From JAMZMI01 sp039970095 (GTDB lineage: Bacteria; Bacteroidota; Bacteroidia; Cytophagales; Cyclobacteriaceae): 64,000 nucleotides of DNA. A program made the position numbers and the translations under genes. A model generated the notes under the pieces. It saw only the letters and a list, made by a program, of their open reading frames with translations. It was not told where the DNA came from and did not search any database. The stretch is from positions 1 through 64,000 of the forward strand of contig JBDVMP010000072.1 of assembly GCA_039970095.1 (NCBI GenBank). The letters run 5' to 3'. Positions 18,646 through 28,003 of this stretch are shown here, in pieces (the stretch's first letter is position 1; every line of letters begins with the position of its first letter).

Positions 18646-20480
18646 AAACGAAATTCAAAAAACTGGTTTTGATGACACGGGAGGCGAATCGGGAATCCGT
18701 GACCCAATCGATGCAAGATCTGGGGCTGCTTCATATCGACATAAACCTTGTAGATATACCCGAAAAAATAGAGTCACTCCTACACACTAAGAGTCGGATT
18801 AAGCGATTAATCGACTTATTGAGCAGGTCACAAAAAGACCATGCACGTCCGGCCGCACGGGCGAAAGCACTCTCACTGGATCAGCTGATCAAAGCACTCG
18901 AAAAGATAGAGGGACAAATGGAAAGCCTTAGGTCTGAAAAAGAGCAGCTTGAAAAAAAAGTCATTAGGCTGAAACCATGGGGTAGCTACGACTATCAAAA
19001 ATTCGCACCACTTCTTGAGCGCGGGTTGCATGTTTACCTGGGGCGTATTCGAAAAAAGAGATACTCCAACCTGGAGGTGTCAAATGCACATGTAGAGGTG
19101 ATCAATCAGGAGGGAGGCTTTCTTTACCTGGCAATCATCTCAAAAACAACAGTAGATGATCCAAACCTGGAGATTTACCCACTACCAGCGTCATCACCCG
19201 CAGATTTAGCCGCAGCGATCTCTCAATTGAACAATGAGCTGAACACGCTGGAGCAATCACTAACATCATATACGCCATACGTTGCAGACTTACAAAAACA
19301 CCTCGATAACGTTCAGGACACCATTCACCTGACAGAGGTTAGTGCCGGGTTTGCTGAGCACTTTGAAGGCAAACTGATATCCATGTCGGCATGGTTTCCA
19401 CAAGAAAAGGAAGCGGACGTCCAACATTTTTTAACGTTGGCGCAAGTCGCCTGGCAGATCAAAGATCCCGAAAAAGGTGATCGCGTGCCGATCCAATTGA
19501 AAAACAAAAAGTATCCCAGGTTATTCGAGCCCATTACCAGGGTATTTGAACTGCCCAACTACTACGAAACAGATTTAACTCCATTTCTGGCTGTTTTTTA
19601 CCCCATCCTGTTTGCCTATTGTTTGGGAGATGCCGGCTATGGGTTTGTTTTAACTGTCGCAATGGGTATTGGCTATTTCAGTTTTTTCAAAAACAGTAAA
19701 CAATCGGCGGTGCTGGGAATCATCCTTGGGTTTGTAACCATGGGGATGGGGCTGATCAAATCAGGCAGTCTTTTCGGTATCATGCTAATGCCGGATCATC
19801 CGGTGGGTTGGATACGCCAACTTGCCGCCTGGGTCATCATCCCGGACGACAGTTCGGTTATTTTCAATGCTTTCAATGTGGCACTGATGATTGGCGTCAT
19901 CCAAATTTTGACCGGCATCATTGTGTCTATTTACAATAAGGTGCGCTACAAGGGAGTCATGTACGCGATCGCCCCACTGGGTAAGTTGCTGATAGTCAGC
20001 TGTCTGATCTGGATGTTTTTGGCGGATATGCAGGAAGTTAAAGCGCTGGATGTTTTAGGAAACACCCGGATATACCTTTTGATCACAGGGGTGCTTTTAG
20101 TCATGTTCTTTCATCAATTGGATATATCCATACCTCGGCGCATTGGAGGTGCATTCTTGCCCTTGTTTTTCATTTTTACAGGTATTCTCGGTGACGTACT
20201 TTCATACGTTCGGCTGTTTGCGCTGGGGCTGGCTTCATCAGTACTCGGCCTGGTTGTAAATCAGATAGGGATGCAAATCATGACGGGCGGATTTTTCAGC
20301 ATACTAATGGGAGTGCTTTTTCTTGTCTTTGGACACACTTTAAATTTTGGGATCGCCGCATTGGGTTCCTTTGTTCACCCGCTGCGACTGACCTTTGTGG
20401 AATTTTATGGCAATGCTGGTTTTCAGGGCCAGGGGCTCCCTTATCAGCCATTTACTAAAACTAATCAAACAATTAACTAA
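18642..20480 (+). CDS. V-type ATPase membrane subunit I
   Basis: The 612-residue protein has a soluble coiled-coil N-terminal half (about 1-310, with LQKHLDNVQDTIHLTEV). A membrane half of seven or so helices starts at FLAVFYPILFAYCLGDAGYG. The conserved helix FTGILGDVLSYVRLFALGLASSV (about 510-532) carries the essential Arg that faces the K ring. It forms the ion half-channels and anchors the stator. Start is GTG 18642, overlapping D. Confidence 0.93.
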   Translation: MKTKFKKLVLMTREANRESVTQSMQDLGLLHIDINLVDIPEKIESLLHTKSRIKRLIDLLSRSQKDHARPAARAKALSLDQLIKALEKIEGQMESLRSEKEQLEKKVIRLKPWGSYDYQKFAPLLERGLHVYLGRIRKKRYSNLEVSNAHVEVINQEGGFLYLAIISKTTVDDPNLEIYPLPASSPADLAAAISQLNNELNTLEQSLTSYTPYVADLQKHLDNVQDTIHLTEVSAGFAEHFEGKLISMSAWFPQEKEADVQHFLTLAQVAWQIKDPEKGDRVPIQLKNKKYPRLFEPITRVFELPNYYETDLTPFLAVFYPILFAYCLGDAGYGFVLTVAMGIGYFSFFKNSKQSAVLGIILGFVTMGMGLIKSGSLFGIMLMPDHPVGWIRQLAAWVIIPDDSSVIFNAFNVALMIGVIQILTGIIVSIYNKVRYKGVMYAIAPLGKLLIVSCLIWMFLADMQEVKALDVLGNTRIYLLITGVLLVMFFHQLDISIPRRIGGAFLPLFFIFTGILGDVLSYVRLFALGLASSVLGLVVNQIGMQIMTGGFFSILMGVLFLVFGHTLNFGIAALGSFVHPLRLTFVEFYGNAGFQGQGLPYQPFTKTNQTIN

Positions 20481-20486
20481 AAAATT

Positions 20487-20942
20487 ATGGACGCAACACC
20501 ACTTACTTTAGCATTTATTGGAATCGGCCTCCTGGTAGGCCTTTCCGGATGCGGTAGCGCTATCGGCACAGCAGTAGCTGCCATGTCATCCATTGGCGCT
20601 TTAAAAAAGAGCCCTGATTCTTTTGGTTCTTTCATTGTGTTAAGCGCCTTACCAGGAACTCAGGGACTTTACGGTTTCGCGGGTTTTTTCATCCTGCAAG
20701 ACCTTATTTCGCCGGAAATCACCTTGCTTCAAGGTGCAGGGGTGCTTGGTGGCGGGCTTGCCCTGGGTTTGGCCGGTTTGTTTTCAGGTATGTACCAGGG
20801 AAGAGTGTGCGCCAGCAGTATAGACAGCATAGGGTCAGGCAATGATATCTTCGGAAGGGCACTCATTTTGGCGGTATTTCCCGAATTATACGCCATTATT
20901 GCGTTTGCTTCACTATTTTTAATAAGAGGTCTTTTAGGTTAA
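20487..20942 (+). CDS. V-type ATPase rotor subunit K with Na+-type binding residues
   Basis: The 151-residue, four-helix proteolipid has the duplicated hairpin of V-type K subunits. LPGTQGLYGF at residues 55-64, Gln104 (MYQGRVCA) and Glu133 (FPELYAI) correspond to Leu61, Thr64, Gln65, Gln110 and Glu139, which ligate Na+ in Enterococcus hirae NtpK. This points to a Na+-translocating enzyme. The first helix is Gly/Ala-rich (GLSGCGSAIGTAVAA), as needed for ring packing. It is the last ATPase gene, 11 bp before the second usp. Confidence 0.94.
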   Translation: MDATPLTLAFIGIGLLVGLSGCGSAIGTAVAAMSSIGALKKSPDSFGSFIVLSALPGTQGLYGFAGFFILQDLISPEITLLQGAGVLGGGLALGLAGLFSGMYQGRVCASSIDSIGSGNDIFGRALILAVFPELYAIIAFASLFLIRGLLG

Positions 20943-20953
20943 ATTTATAAGCT

Positions 20954-21880
20954 ATGAAAGCAGAAAGTAAATCCAATTATGAAGTAGCCATGGTGGGGCT
21001 TGATCTTACTGAAATGGATGATCGCATCATTGCGTATCTGAGCGTTTTGGTAAAGGCACTGCCACTTAAGCGAATCATATTCGTTCATGTTGCCGATAAG
21101 CTTGAATTGCCAGCAGAGATTGTCGATAAGTACCCGGACCTGCTCGCACCCCTCGATGAAAATATTGCTGACGGCATATCGCAAAAAGTATCAGCCTTCT
21201 TTGAGGATAGTGACATACAGCACGACATTATCGTTCAGGAGGGGTCACCGCTCGAAACATTTCTGCGCCTCTCCAAGATTAAAAATGTCGACCTGGTAAT
21301 TTTAGGCCGCAAAAAAAACCTGAAGGGATCAGGCTTGCTCTCAGGGCATATTGTCCGAAAAAGCCCAACTTCCATTTTATTTGTCACCGAGACATTTAAT
21401 CCTACGCTTAAAAAAGTGCTGATTCCTGTTGACTTCTCACAACACTCCATTTTATGTCTTGATGTGGCGGGAAAACTAAAGCAACATGGAGGTGTCGATA
21501 TCCACTTTTCACACCTCTACAATGTACCATTGGGCTATTACAAAACCGGTAAATCGCATGATGAGTTTGCAAAAATTATGAAAGGACATGCGATGAACGA
21601 CATGAAGCAGTTTTTGAATCAGCATGATGTGAAGGAAGAGTACCCGTGTGAATATATTCTGTCCGAGGATCGGCCAAAGGCTCACATGATCAACAAGTAT
21701 GCACATGATTCAGGTATGGATATGATTCTCATTGGCTCAAGAGGCAGGACAACAAGTTCTGCTTTAATGATCGGTTCCATCGTGGAGAAGGTTCTGCTGA
21801 TCGATCCGGACATCCCCATACTGGTAGTGAAAAATCATGGTGAAAACATGGGCTTTTTCGAGGCATTCATGAATATATAG
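20954..21880 (+). CDS. universal stress protein, two UspA domains
   Basis: The 308-residue product has two Usp units, about residues 10-145 (ending KSPTSILFVTE) and 150-300. The second has the fuller ATP-binding signature GMDMILIGSRGRTTSSALMIGSIVEKVL. With the Usp gene at 12732 it brackets the V-ATPase genes, and spacing on both sides is about 10 bp. Its job may be to sense nucleotide or stress state for the pump, by inference. Confidence 0.88.
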   Translation: MKAESKSNYEVAMVGLDLTEMDDRIIAYLSVLVKALPLKRIIFVHVADKLELPAEIVDKYPDLLAPLDENIADGISQKVSAFFEDSDIQHDIIVQEGSPLETFLRLSKIKNVDLVILGRKKNLKGSGLLSGHIVRKSPTSILFVTETFNPTLKKVLIPVDFSQHSILCLDVAGKLKQHGGVDIHFSHLYNVPLGYYKTGKSHDEFAKIMKGHAMNDMKQFLNQHDVKEEYPCEYILSEDRPKAHMINKYAHDSGMDMILIGSRGRTTSSALMIGSIVEKVLLIDPDIPILVVKNHGENMGFFEAFMNI

Positions 21881-22037
21881 TGACTGCAAATTTCCACTTA
21901 TTGATGAGGTGAATAAACTTGTGATTTATGTTTAGGTGGAAGGTATCGCCCCGATTAAGCACATCGTCGAAAGACTCCAAACTCAAAAACCACCAAAATT
22001 CCCAATTCTTTACAGAATTCTAAATCAAATTTGAGGC

Positions 22038-22715
22038 GTGAAAATTTTGGTGATAGAAGATGAGCCAGAGTTGCTCCATAGTATCAGGGAGTCGCTGGAA
22101 AAGGAAAAATACCTCGTTGAGTCTGCCACGGACTACTTCAGTGCCATGGAGAAGGTGTTTGTCTATGACTATGACTGCATGCTGCTGGACATCATGCTGC
22201 CCAATGGCAGTGGGCTGGACCTCCTGAAGGAACTGAAAAAGGCAGGTAAGCATGGCAACATCATCATTATCTCCGCCAAAGACTCACTGGATGACAAGCT
22301 CTCCGGATTGGAGTTGGGCGCTGATGATTACCTCACCAAGCCATTTCACCTGGCCGAGCTCAATGCACGGATAAAGGCTGTGATTCGTAGAAAAGATTTG
22401 AATGGAAAGCACAAACTGGAGCTGGCCAATGCCCAACTGGATTTGCAGGAGCGGCTCTTTATGGTGGATGCGCAACCTATTCCCCTGAATCGGAAGGAGT
22501 TTGATATGCTGAACTACTTCATGCTCAACAAAAACCGGCTGGTCACTCGCACGGCGCTTGCCGAGCACGTGTGGGGCGACAATACCGATCAGGCCGACAA
22601 CCTGGATTTTGTTTACTATCAGATCAAAAACCTGCGAAAAAAGCTGCAGGAGTCCGGCGCACACCTCGAGGTGGAGTCGATCTATGGCGTAGGTTATAAG
22701 CTTGTGGTGAAATGA
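22038..22715 (+). CDS. OmpR-family response regulator
   Basis: The 225-residue protein has a receiver domain with acidic Glu8-Asp9, phosphoacceptor Asp51 (MLLDIMLPNGSG) and Lys in ADDYLTKPFH near residue 101. An OmpR/PhoB winged helix follows (about 125-222, NRKEFDMLNYFML ... VESIYGVGYKL). Start is GTG 22038. It overlaps the kinase gene by 4 nt (ATGA). Probable targets are the PepSY-like/porin genes just downstream. Confidence 0.93.
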   Translation: MKILVIEDEPELLHSIRESLEKEKYLVESATDYFSAMEKVFVYDYDCMLLDIMLPNGSGLDLLKELKKAGKHGNIIIISAKDSLDDKLSGLELGADDYLTKPFHLAELNARIKAVIRRKDLNGKHKLELANAQLDLQERLFMVDAQPIPLNRKEFDMLNYFMLNKNRLVTRTALAEHVWGDNTDQADNLDFVYYQIKNLRKKLQESGAHLEVESIYGVGYKLVVK

Positions 22716-24001
22716 AGCTTCTCAATCAATCTATCAGGTACCTGTCGGTCTCCATTTTGGGGATTGTCACCCTCTGGGCGGTAGTTTTTTATGTAAACAT
22801 GCTTGCCGAAATCAAAGGCAGCATCGACGAGGGATTGGAAAATTACAAGCGCATCATCATCCATAATGCTCAAAATGACTCCACCATCCTGACTAAGCAG
22901 ACCTTTGATGAAAGTTTCTTCACCATACAGCCCATCGGGAAACAATCTGCCCTTTCCCAGAAGGATCAATACCTGGACACCATCCTTTACATGCAGGATG
23001 CCGACGATGAAGCACTGGAACCTGAGCCTGTGCGCATGCTCATCAGTGCATTTGAGATCGAGGGCCGGTATTATCAGCTAAAGGTGGCCAACTCCATGGT
23101 GGAAGAAGACGACCTGATCGAGGCATTGCTCTGGGATGTCGTCTGGCTTTACATCATCTTAATTGGCGGCATTATTTTCATCAACAATGTGGCACTCAAA
23201 AGGCTGTGGAAACCATTCTATGACTTTCTGTACCAACTGAAAAGCTTCCGGCTGGGACACACACACAAACTACCGGCTACAGCTACACCCATCAGGGAGT
23301 TTACAGATTTGCAGGACGCAGTAAACATGGTTTTGCAGGAAAACATCCATGTGTATGACCAGCAAAAACAGTTTATAGGCAATGCCTCTCATGAGTTGCA
23401 AACTCCGCTGGCCATCGCCACCAACAAGCTGGAGCTATTGCTGGAAAACAAGGAGTTTAAAGCGGCGGATGCAGAAAAAGTAGCTGAGGTCTATCATATC
23501 ATCCAGCGACTGGTACGCCTGAATAAATCGCTGCTGCTTTTGACTAAAATAGAGAACAGGCAGTTTCCGAACGACCAGATGATCTCCTTCAACGAGCATG
23601 TGCGGCGGTGTGTGGATGATCTCGAAGATATGTCTGCCTACAAGGGCATAGCAATCACCGTGACAGAATCATCAGAACTGCAGGCCTCCATGGACGCTTC
23701 CCTTGCCGATGTGCTCCTTTCAAACCTGATTCGAAATGCGGTTTTTCATAACGTGGAAAATGGAACCGTACACATCAACCTCTCCGATGAAGGGCTGAAA
23801 ATAGTCAATACCGGCACCAGCCAGGCACTCGACGAGCGGCAGGTATTTACACGATTTTACAAATCTGACACAGAGAAAAACAACACCGGTCTCGGGCTGG
23901 CCATAGCCAAAGCCATCGCCGATTTGTATGGGTTTACCATCCGGTATCGCTTTGAAAGCGACCTTCATTGCTTTGAGCTGCACATCTCCAGTCCTCAATA
24001 G
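22712..24001 (+). CDS. sensor histidine kinase
   Basis: The 429-residue membrane kinase has an N-terminal helix (about 8-30), a periplasmic sensor of about 110 residues and a second helix (about 145-162). A HAMP-like linker follows, then an HisKA box with His227 (NASHELQTPLAIA) and a HATPase domain with N-box LSNLIRNAVFHN and G2 box NNTGLGLAIAKAIADLYG. It phosphorylates the regulator encoded immediately upstream. The PepSY-like protein next door suggests an envelope signal. Confidence 0.92.
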   Translation: MKLLNQSIRYLSVSILGIVTLWAVVFYVNMLAEIKGSIDEGLENYKRIIIHNAQNDSTILTKQTFDESFFTIQPIGKQSALSQKDQYLDTILYMQDADDEALEPEPVRMLISAFEIEGRYYQLKVANSMVEEDDLIEALLWDVVWLYIILIGGIIFINNVALKRLWKPFYDFLYQLKSFRLGHTHKLPATATPIREFTDLQDAVNMVLQENIHVYDQQKQFIGNASHELQTPLAIATNKLELLLENKEFKAADAEKVAEVYHIIQRLVRLNKSLLLLTKIENRQFPNDQMISFNEHVRRCVDDLEDMSAYKGIAITVTESSELQASMDASLADVLLSNLIRNAVFHNVENGTVHINLSDEGLKIVNTGTSQALDERQVFTRFYKSDTEKNNTGLGLAIAKAIADLYGFTIRYRFESDLHCFELHISSPQ

Positions 24002-24077
24002 CCGGGACTTTTCCAATTCCCAAATCTTTCCCAAATCGGGTCTTTGCTTTGTTGTATAACCTTAAAATTTATACAAA

Positions 24078-24524
24078 ATGAAAAAGCAGATTTTAATCAT
24101 CGGAGCAGTAGTGGGAGTTCTTTTCACGGCTCAGTCGCAGGACCTTTCTGTCAGTCAGGTTCCATCGCTCATCCTCAATCAATTTGGCATCCAGTTACCC
24201 AAAGCAACGGATGCAGAATGGGAAATGGAAGGCTACCTCTTTCGTGTGGATTTTGAAACAGGCTGGAACATCGACCATGGAGTGTGGTACGATGCAGAAG
24301 GGAAAATAGTGAGGCATCAGGAAGATATTTCTCTTGCCAAACTTCCCAAAGTGGTCAGTGAGAGGATCAGAACTGACTTTGATGGCTATGCTATAAACGA
24401 CCTGGAGCAGGTCGCTGAAAATGACAAAATCGTATATGTCATGGAGCTAAACGCCGTGATCCGACAGGATTGGGAAGTCGTGATAGATGCAACCGGCAAT
24501 GTATTGAGTAAAGTAGCAGACTGA
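24078..24524 (+). CDS. PepSY-like periplasmic protein
   Basis: The 148-residue protein has a signal peptide (MKKQILIIGAVVGVLFTAQSQ) followed by two PepSY-like halves (WEMEGYLFRVDFETG...EGKIVRHQ, and DFDGYAINDLEQV...WEVVIDATGNVLSKV). This beta-sheet family is often encoded beside two-component systems and outer-membrane proteins in Bacteroidetes and may inhibit or chaperone partners. It overlaps the porin start by one base (TGATG). Confidence 0.78.
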   Translation: MKKQILIIGAVVGVLFTAQSQDLSVSQVPSLILNQFGIQLPKATDAEWEMEGYLFRVDFETGWNIDHGVWYDAEGKIVRHQEDISLAKLPKVVSERIRTDFDGYAINDLEQVAENDKIVYVMELNAVIRQDWEVVIDATGNVLSKVAD

Positions 24525-25699
24525 TGCGTGGTGTATTGATAATCGTGCTTTCACTGGTATGGAGTATTGCCGTGAAAGCCCAGGAAGAAGGCCAGTCCCC
24601 GGCATGGTACGACAAACTACAAATAGGAGGGTACATGCAGGTGCGCTACAACAACTTATTGCAAACCGATCCCGAACTCAATTGTGAGCAGTGTGATGAA
24701 AACTGGGGCGAAGCAGGTGGCGGGCTTTCATTGAGGCGGTTGCGTTTCAAAATCAAAGGCCAGCTCTCGCCAAGAGTATATTTCTATTTTCAACCAGATT
24801 TTGCCAAGTCAGCGGGTGAGGCTCACCATGTCGGGCGGTTAAAAGATGCCTACATAGACGTAGGGTTGGATCGGGCCAGTGAATTCCGCATCCGTATCGG
24901 GCAGAGCAAAGTACCTTTTGGGTTTGAAAACATGCAGTCGAGCAGCAACAGGCTGCCGCTGGATCGGAATGACGCCCTCAACAGTGCGGTAAAAGATGAG
25001 CGGGACCTGGGCGTTTTCTTTTACTGGGCAACCAAGGAAAAGCGCCAGCTGATACATGACCTGAGAAAGGCCGGCCTGAGTGGGGGAGATTTTGGGTTGT
25101 TTGCCCTGGGGCTCTACAATGGGCAGACGGCTAATCACGATGATGAAAACCATGAATTTCATGTGGTCATGCGGTTTTCTTACCCGTTAGCGGTTGGAAA
25201 CCAGGTCATAGAACCGGGCATTCAGGCCTATACGGGCAAATATGTGGTGACCGAGCACAGCCCTGAGGTGGCCATCATCCCGGAAGGTTATCGAGATCAG
25301 CGGGCCGCTTTATCCCTTGTGCTTTATCCTCAGCCTTTTGGCATTCAGGCAGAGTACAATGTGGGCTATGGACCTGAATTTGACAAGGAAAGTAATGCGA
25401 TACAGGTGAAACCACTAAGTGGAGGGTATGCTACCTTTTCATATTTCCTGGAAAAGTGGCAGCAACAATTTTATCCATTTGTTCGCTGGCAGTACTACGA
25501 TGGTGGTAAAAAACACGAACTGGATGCGCGTAGTTATACCGTTCGTGATGTAGAATTTGGCATAGAATGGCATCCTATGCCACACTTCGAGATGCTGGTC
25601 GAGTACACCCTATCAGACCGTCGATACGAAGATTTTGAACAGCCTGTAAACCATCAAGTGGGGAACCTGATGCGCATCCAGGCGCAGGTGAAGTTTTGA
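24524..25699 (+). CDS. OprO/OprP-type outer-membrane porin
   Basis: The 391-residue product has a signal peptide ending AVKAQ, then the OprP-like beta-barrel opening IGGYMQVRYN, LRRLRFKIKGQLSPRVYFYFQPDF and KDAYIDVGL. It ends in amphipathic strands and a terminal Phe (RIQAQVKF), as outer-membrane barrels do. The family includes phosphate-selective porins, but the substrate cannot be read here. It is translationally coupled to the PepSY-like gene, and the upstream two-component pair may control both. Confidence 0.87.
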   Translation: MRGVLIIVLSLVWSIAVKAQEEGQSPAWYDKLQIGGYMQVRYNNLLQTDPELNCEQCDENWGEAGGGLSLRRLRFKIKGQLSPRVYFYFQPDFAKSAGEAHHVGRLKDAYIDVGLDRASEFRIRIGQSKVPFGFENMQSSSNRLPLDRNDALNSAVKDERDLGVFFYWATKEKRQLIHDLRKAGLSGGDFGLFALGLYNGQTANHDDENHEFHVVMRFSYPLAVGNQVIEPGIQAYTGKYVVTEHSPEVAIIPEGYRDQRAALSLVLYPQPFGIQAEYNVGYGPEFDKESNAIQVKPLSGGYATFSYFLEKWQQQFYPFVRWQYYDGGKKHELDARSYTVRDVEFGIEWHPMPHFEMLVEYTLSDRRYEDFEQPVNHQVGNLMRIQAQVKF

Positions 25700-25766
25700 A
25701 ATGGCAGCTATAGTAAAGGCGTTCCGGGCAAAAGTTAAAGGCATCTGCTGCAGTGCAGCCTCAAGT

Positions 25767-26996
25767 TTATTTGGCCAATTCGTGAGCTTTCTTCAAGCCC
25801 CATTTGGCGATGGTCGGCCCTGCAAATTCATGGAAAATGGTGGCACCCATGACAGTACTTACAATGATGGGGGAGAACGCGTCGAAAATAGGATTTTTTT
25901 GCATCATCAAGGCAAGCCCCATGACGATACCACCTTGAGGTATCAATCCGGAGAACGTATATTTTTTGACGATAGCCGGAGAACGGGTAATGGATAACCC
26001 TGCCAATGCCCCAAGGTATTTTCCAACCGTCCTGAGGATAATGAAAAGCAAAATGAAATACCACGAGTTGCCTACAGAAGAAAAATCAAGATGCATGGCA
26101 CTGAGCACGAAAAAGAAAACAAAGATCAGCTCCTCAGTGTATCGCTCAACCACCTCTTTTATAAGCTGATGGTGGATGTTAAAGTTGGCAGCAATTACAC
26201 CTAAAACAAGTGTGCTCAGCAACTCATCAAATGCAAAAAAACTGCTGACCCCAAATGCGATGGCAATGGCTGCTAGCAGGATAACCAAAAGCTGACTTTT
26301 TGCGGTGATCGAGAACCACCTGGTCAGATAGTTTAACACGAGCCCTACAAACGCACCTACTGCGACGGCTCCTAAAATTGACGCCAAACCCTGACCAACA
26401 ACATTTCCAAACGAAGTGGAAACATCTCCCATCAGCATACTCGACATTGTAAAGCAGATGCTGTAAATGATCAGCGTAAAAGCATCATCAAAAGCGGCAC
26501 AGCCAATAATTGTTTCTGAGACGGGCCCTTTAGCCTTGTATTGATGCATGACCGCAAGTGTTGCTGAAGGATCTGTTGGGGCCGCAAGAGCCGCTATGAG
26601 TAGGCTAAAAGGGATTGCAAATGTTGCGAAATTTTCAGCGGAAAGTTGATCACCCAGTAGTGGGGCCAACGCTACAAAACCAAAAAATACGATGAGAAAG
26701 GCTCCAAAAGCTTCCAGCCCGGAAACAGCCAATAGCTGTGTTCCATGCTTCCGAATCTTGGAGATGGAAAGACTAAAACCAACCTCAAAGGTGATGAAGG
26801 CCAGACATAGATCCACAATAGGTTCGGTGTTGTCTGGAAATTCGGTAGGGATGTAACTGATAATGCCGGGGTTTAGCAATATGCCTGCCATCAGATAACC
26901 CGTAATCTTGGGTAGCCCGATTTTCTCCGCTCCATTCCCCAAAAGAAATCCCAGCAGCAGAATCAATCCGATTATGAGTATGGTCTGTCCGGTCAC
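25767..26996 (-). CDS. CPA2-type cation/proton antiporter (KefB/NapA-like, no RCK tail)
   Basis: The 409-residue membrane protein has about 12 helices, starting LIIGLILLLGFLLGNGAEKIGLPKITGYLMAGILL. APTDPSATLAVMHQYKAKGPVS followed by GCAAFDDAFTL holds the Asp residues of the CPA2 ion site (about residues 140-175). It stops right after the membrane domain, so it lacks the TrkA_N domain of K+-efflux KefB. It is convergent with the porin gene. Na+ or K+ for H+ exchange is likely. Confidence 0.87.
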   Translation of the reverse strand: MTGQTILIIGLILLLGFLLGNGAEKIGLPKITGYLMAGILLNPGIISYIPTEFPDNTEPIVDLCLAFITFEVGFSLSISKIRKHGTQLLAVSGLEAFGAFLIVFFGFVALAPLLGDQLSAENFATFAIPFSLLIAALAAPTDPSATLAVMHQYKAKGPVSETIIGCAAFDDAFTLIIYSICFTMSSMLMGDVSTSFGNVVGQGLASILGAVAVGAFVGLVLNYLTRWFSITAKSQLLVILLAAIAIAFGVSSFFAFDELLSTLVLGVIAANFNIHHQLIKEVVERYTEELIFVFFFVLSAMHLDFSSVGNSWYFILLFIILRTVGKYLGALAGLSITRSPAIVKKYTFSGLIPQGGIVMGLALMMQKNPIFDAFSPIIVSTVMGATIFHEFAGPTIAKWGLKKAHELAK

Positions 26997-27281
26997 AATG
27001 TCAAATACTTAAATATCAATATTCATTAAAGCTATAGCGCCAGTGAATTTACTTATTTCCATTCAGGAGAAAATCAATACAAATAATACTTAAACGGAAA
27101 TATCGCCTTTGCCAGTGATTTTGGGTCTGGCTGTGTTCTATACATTTTCCTGATTCGTAGATACAATATGGGCTTCTATCTATTTGCTTTTTTTAGAGGA
27201 TTTTATTCGGACATCTTTAAACCATCGAAATGATATAGCATCTAAGTATTAAAATTAAATGTTACCTAAAATCTATATATC

Positions 27282-27862
27282 ATGAAAGCACTTATTAAAG
27301 CATACCTATTGCCAGCAGTCCTTTTAGTGGCTTTTACATGTCAAGTTTCAGCACAAATAAAGCGTAAGACAAATAAAAAAACAGTGGTAACGACTACTAC
27401 GAAAACAAAGATCAAAAGTGGAAGAGTGCCGAGCACGAAAGTGGTTTATAAAACACCTCAAAAAAAGGTGGTAGCAGTAAGAACTATTCCAAACAAGACT
27501 GTAGTTAACCATAAAGGTCAAAACTACTATTATGCCAATAACAAGTATTACACACAGTCCAGAGGTCGTTATATAGTCATTGCTCCAAAGGTTGGGTTTA
27601 GAGTAAAAGTGTTACCTGCTAATTATAAATGGATAAGGTTCAATTCCCGCAACTATTATTATGCACAGGGTATATTTTATGTTCAAATAAATAATGAATA
27701 TGAGGTGGTAGATCCCGAAGAGTTTATGAACTTCCGGAGGATTACGAAAAAGTAACCATAGATGGAGAATCCTATTATGAATACGCCAACATACTCTATG
27801 AAAAAGTACAGGTAGATGGCACCAGAGCCTATGAAGTTGTTGGCATTATCGACATGGACTAA
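27282..27862 (+). pseudogene. frameshifted DUF6515-like secreted protein
   Basis: A signal peptide (MKALIKAYLLPAVLLVAFTCQVSAQ) leads a basic linker and repeated Tyr-rich units (GQNYYYANNKYY, SRNYYYAQGIFYVQ), as in DUF6515-like envelope proteins. The first frame stops at 27755. In the -1 frame the sequence continues in register with the repeat pattern: VYELPEDYEKVTIDGESYYE and on to GIIDMD, stop 27860-27862. Restoring one G between GAG (27720-27722) and TTT gives one continuous 193-residue frame. So this is a recent one-base loss, a sequencing error, or a slippage site. Confidence 0.8.
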
Positions 27863-28003
27863 GTCATGAGAAACCGATGGTTACGAAGAGCCTTACGCGC
27901 ACCGAAATAATGTGTTTATGTAACCCCTTGTCTGTGGCATAATGGATGCGCCAATGAGATAGCCTGGATTCTGAGGAATAGTCCAGGATCTATTTTGGTT
28001 TAC

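Noticed and set aside
21881..22037. TTCCAC...GTGGAA inverted pair after the second Usp gene as terminator
   Set aside because: The arms are 40 bp apart and there is no T-run, so I could not support it as a terminator.
25701..25997. Plus-strand frame following the porin gene
   Set aside because: It is antisense to the CPA2 antiporter, whose membrane-protein frame is clearly real.
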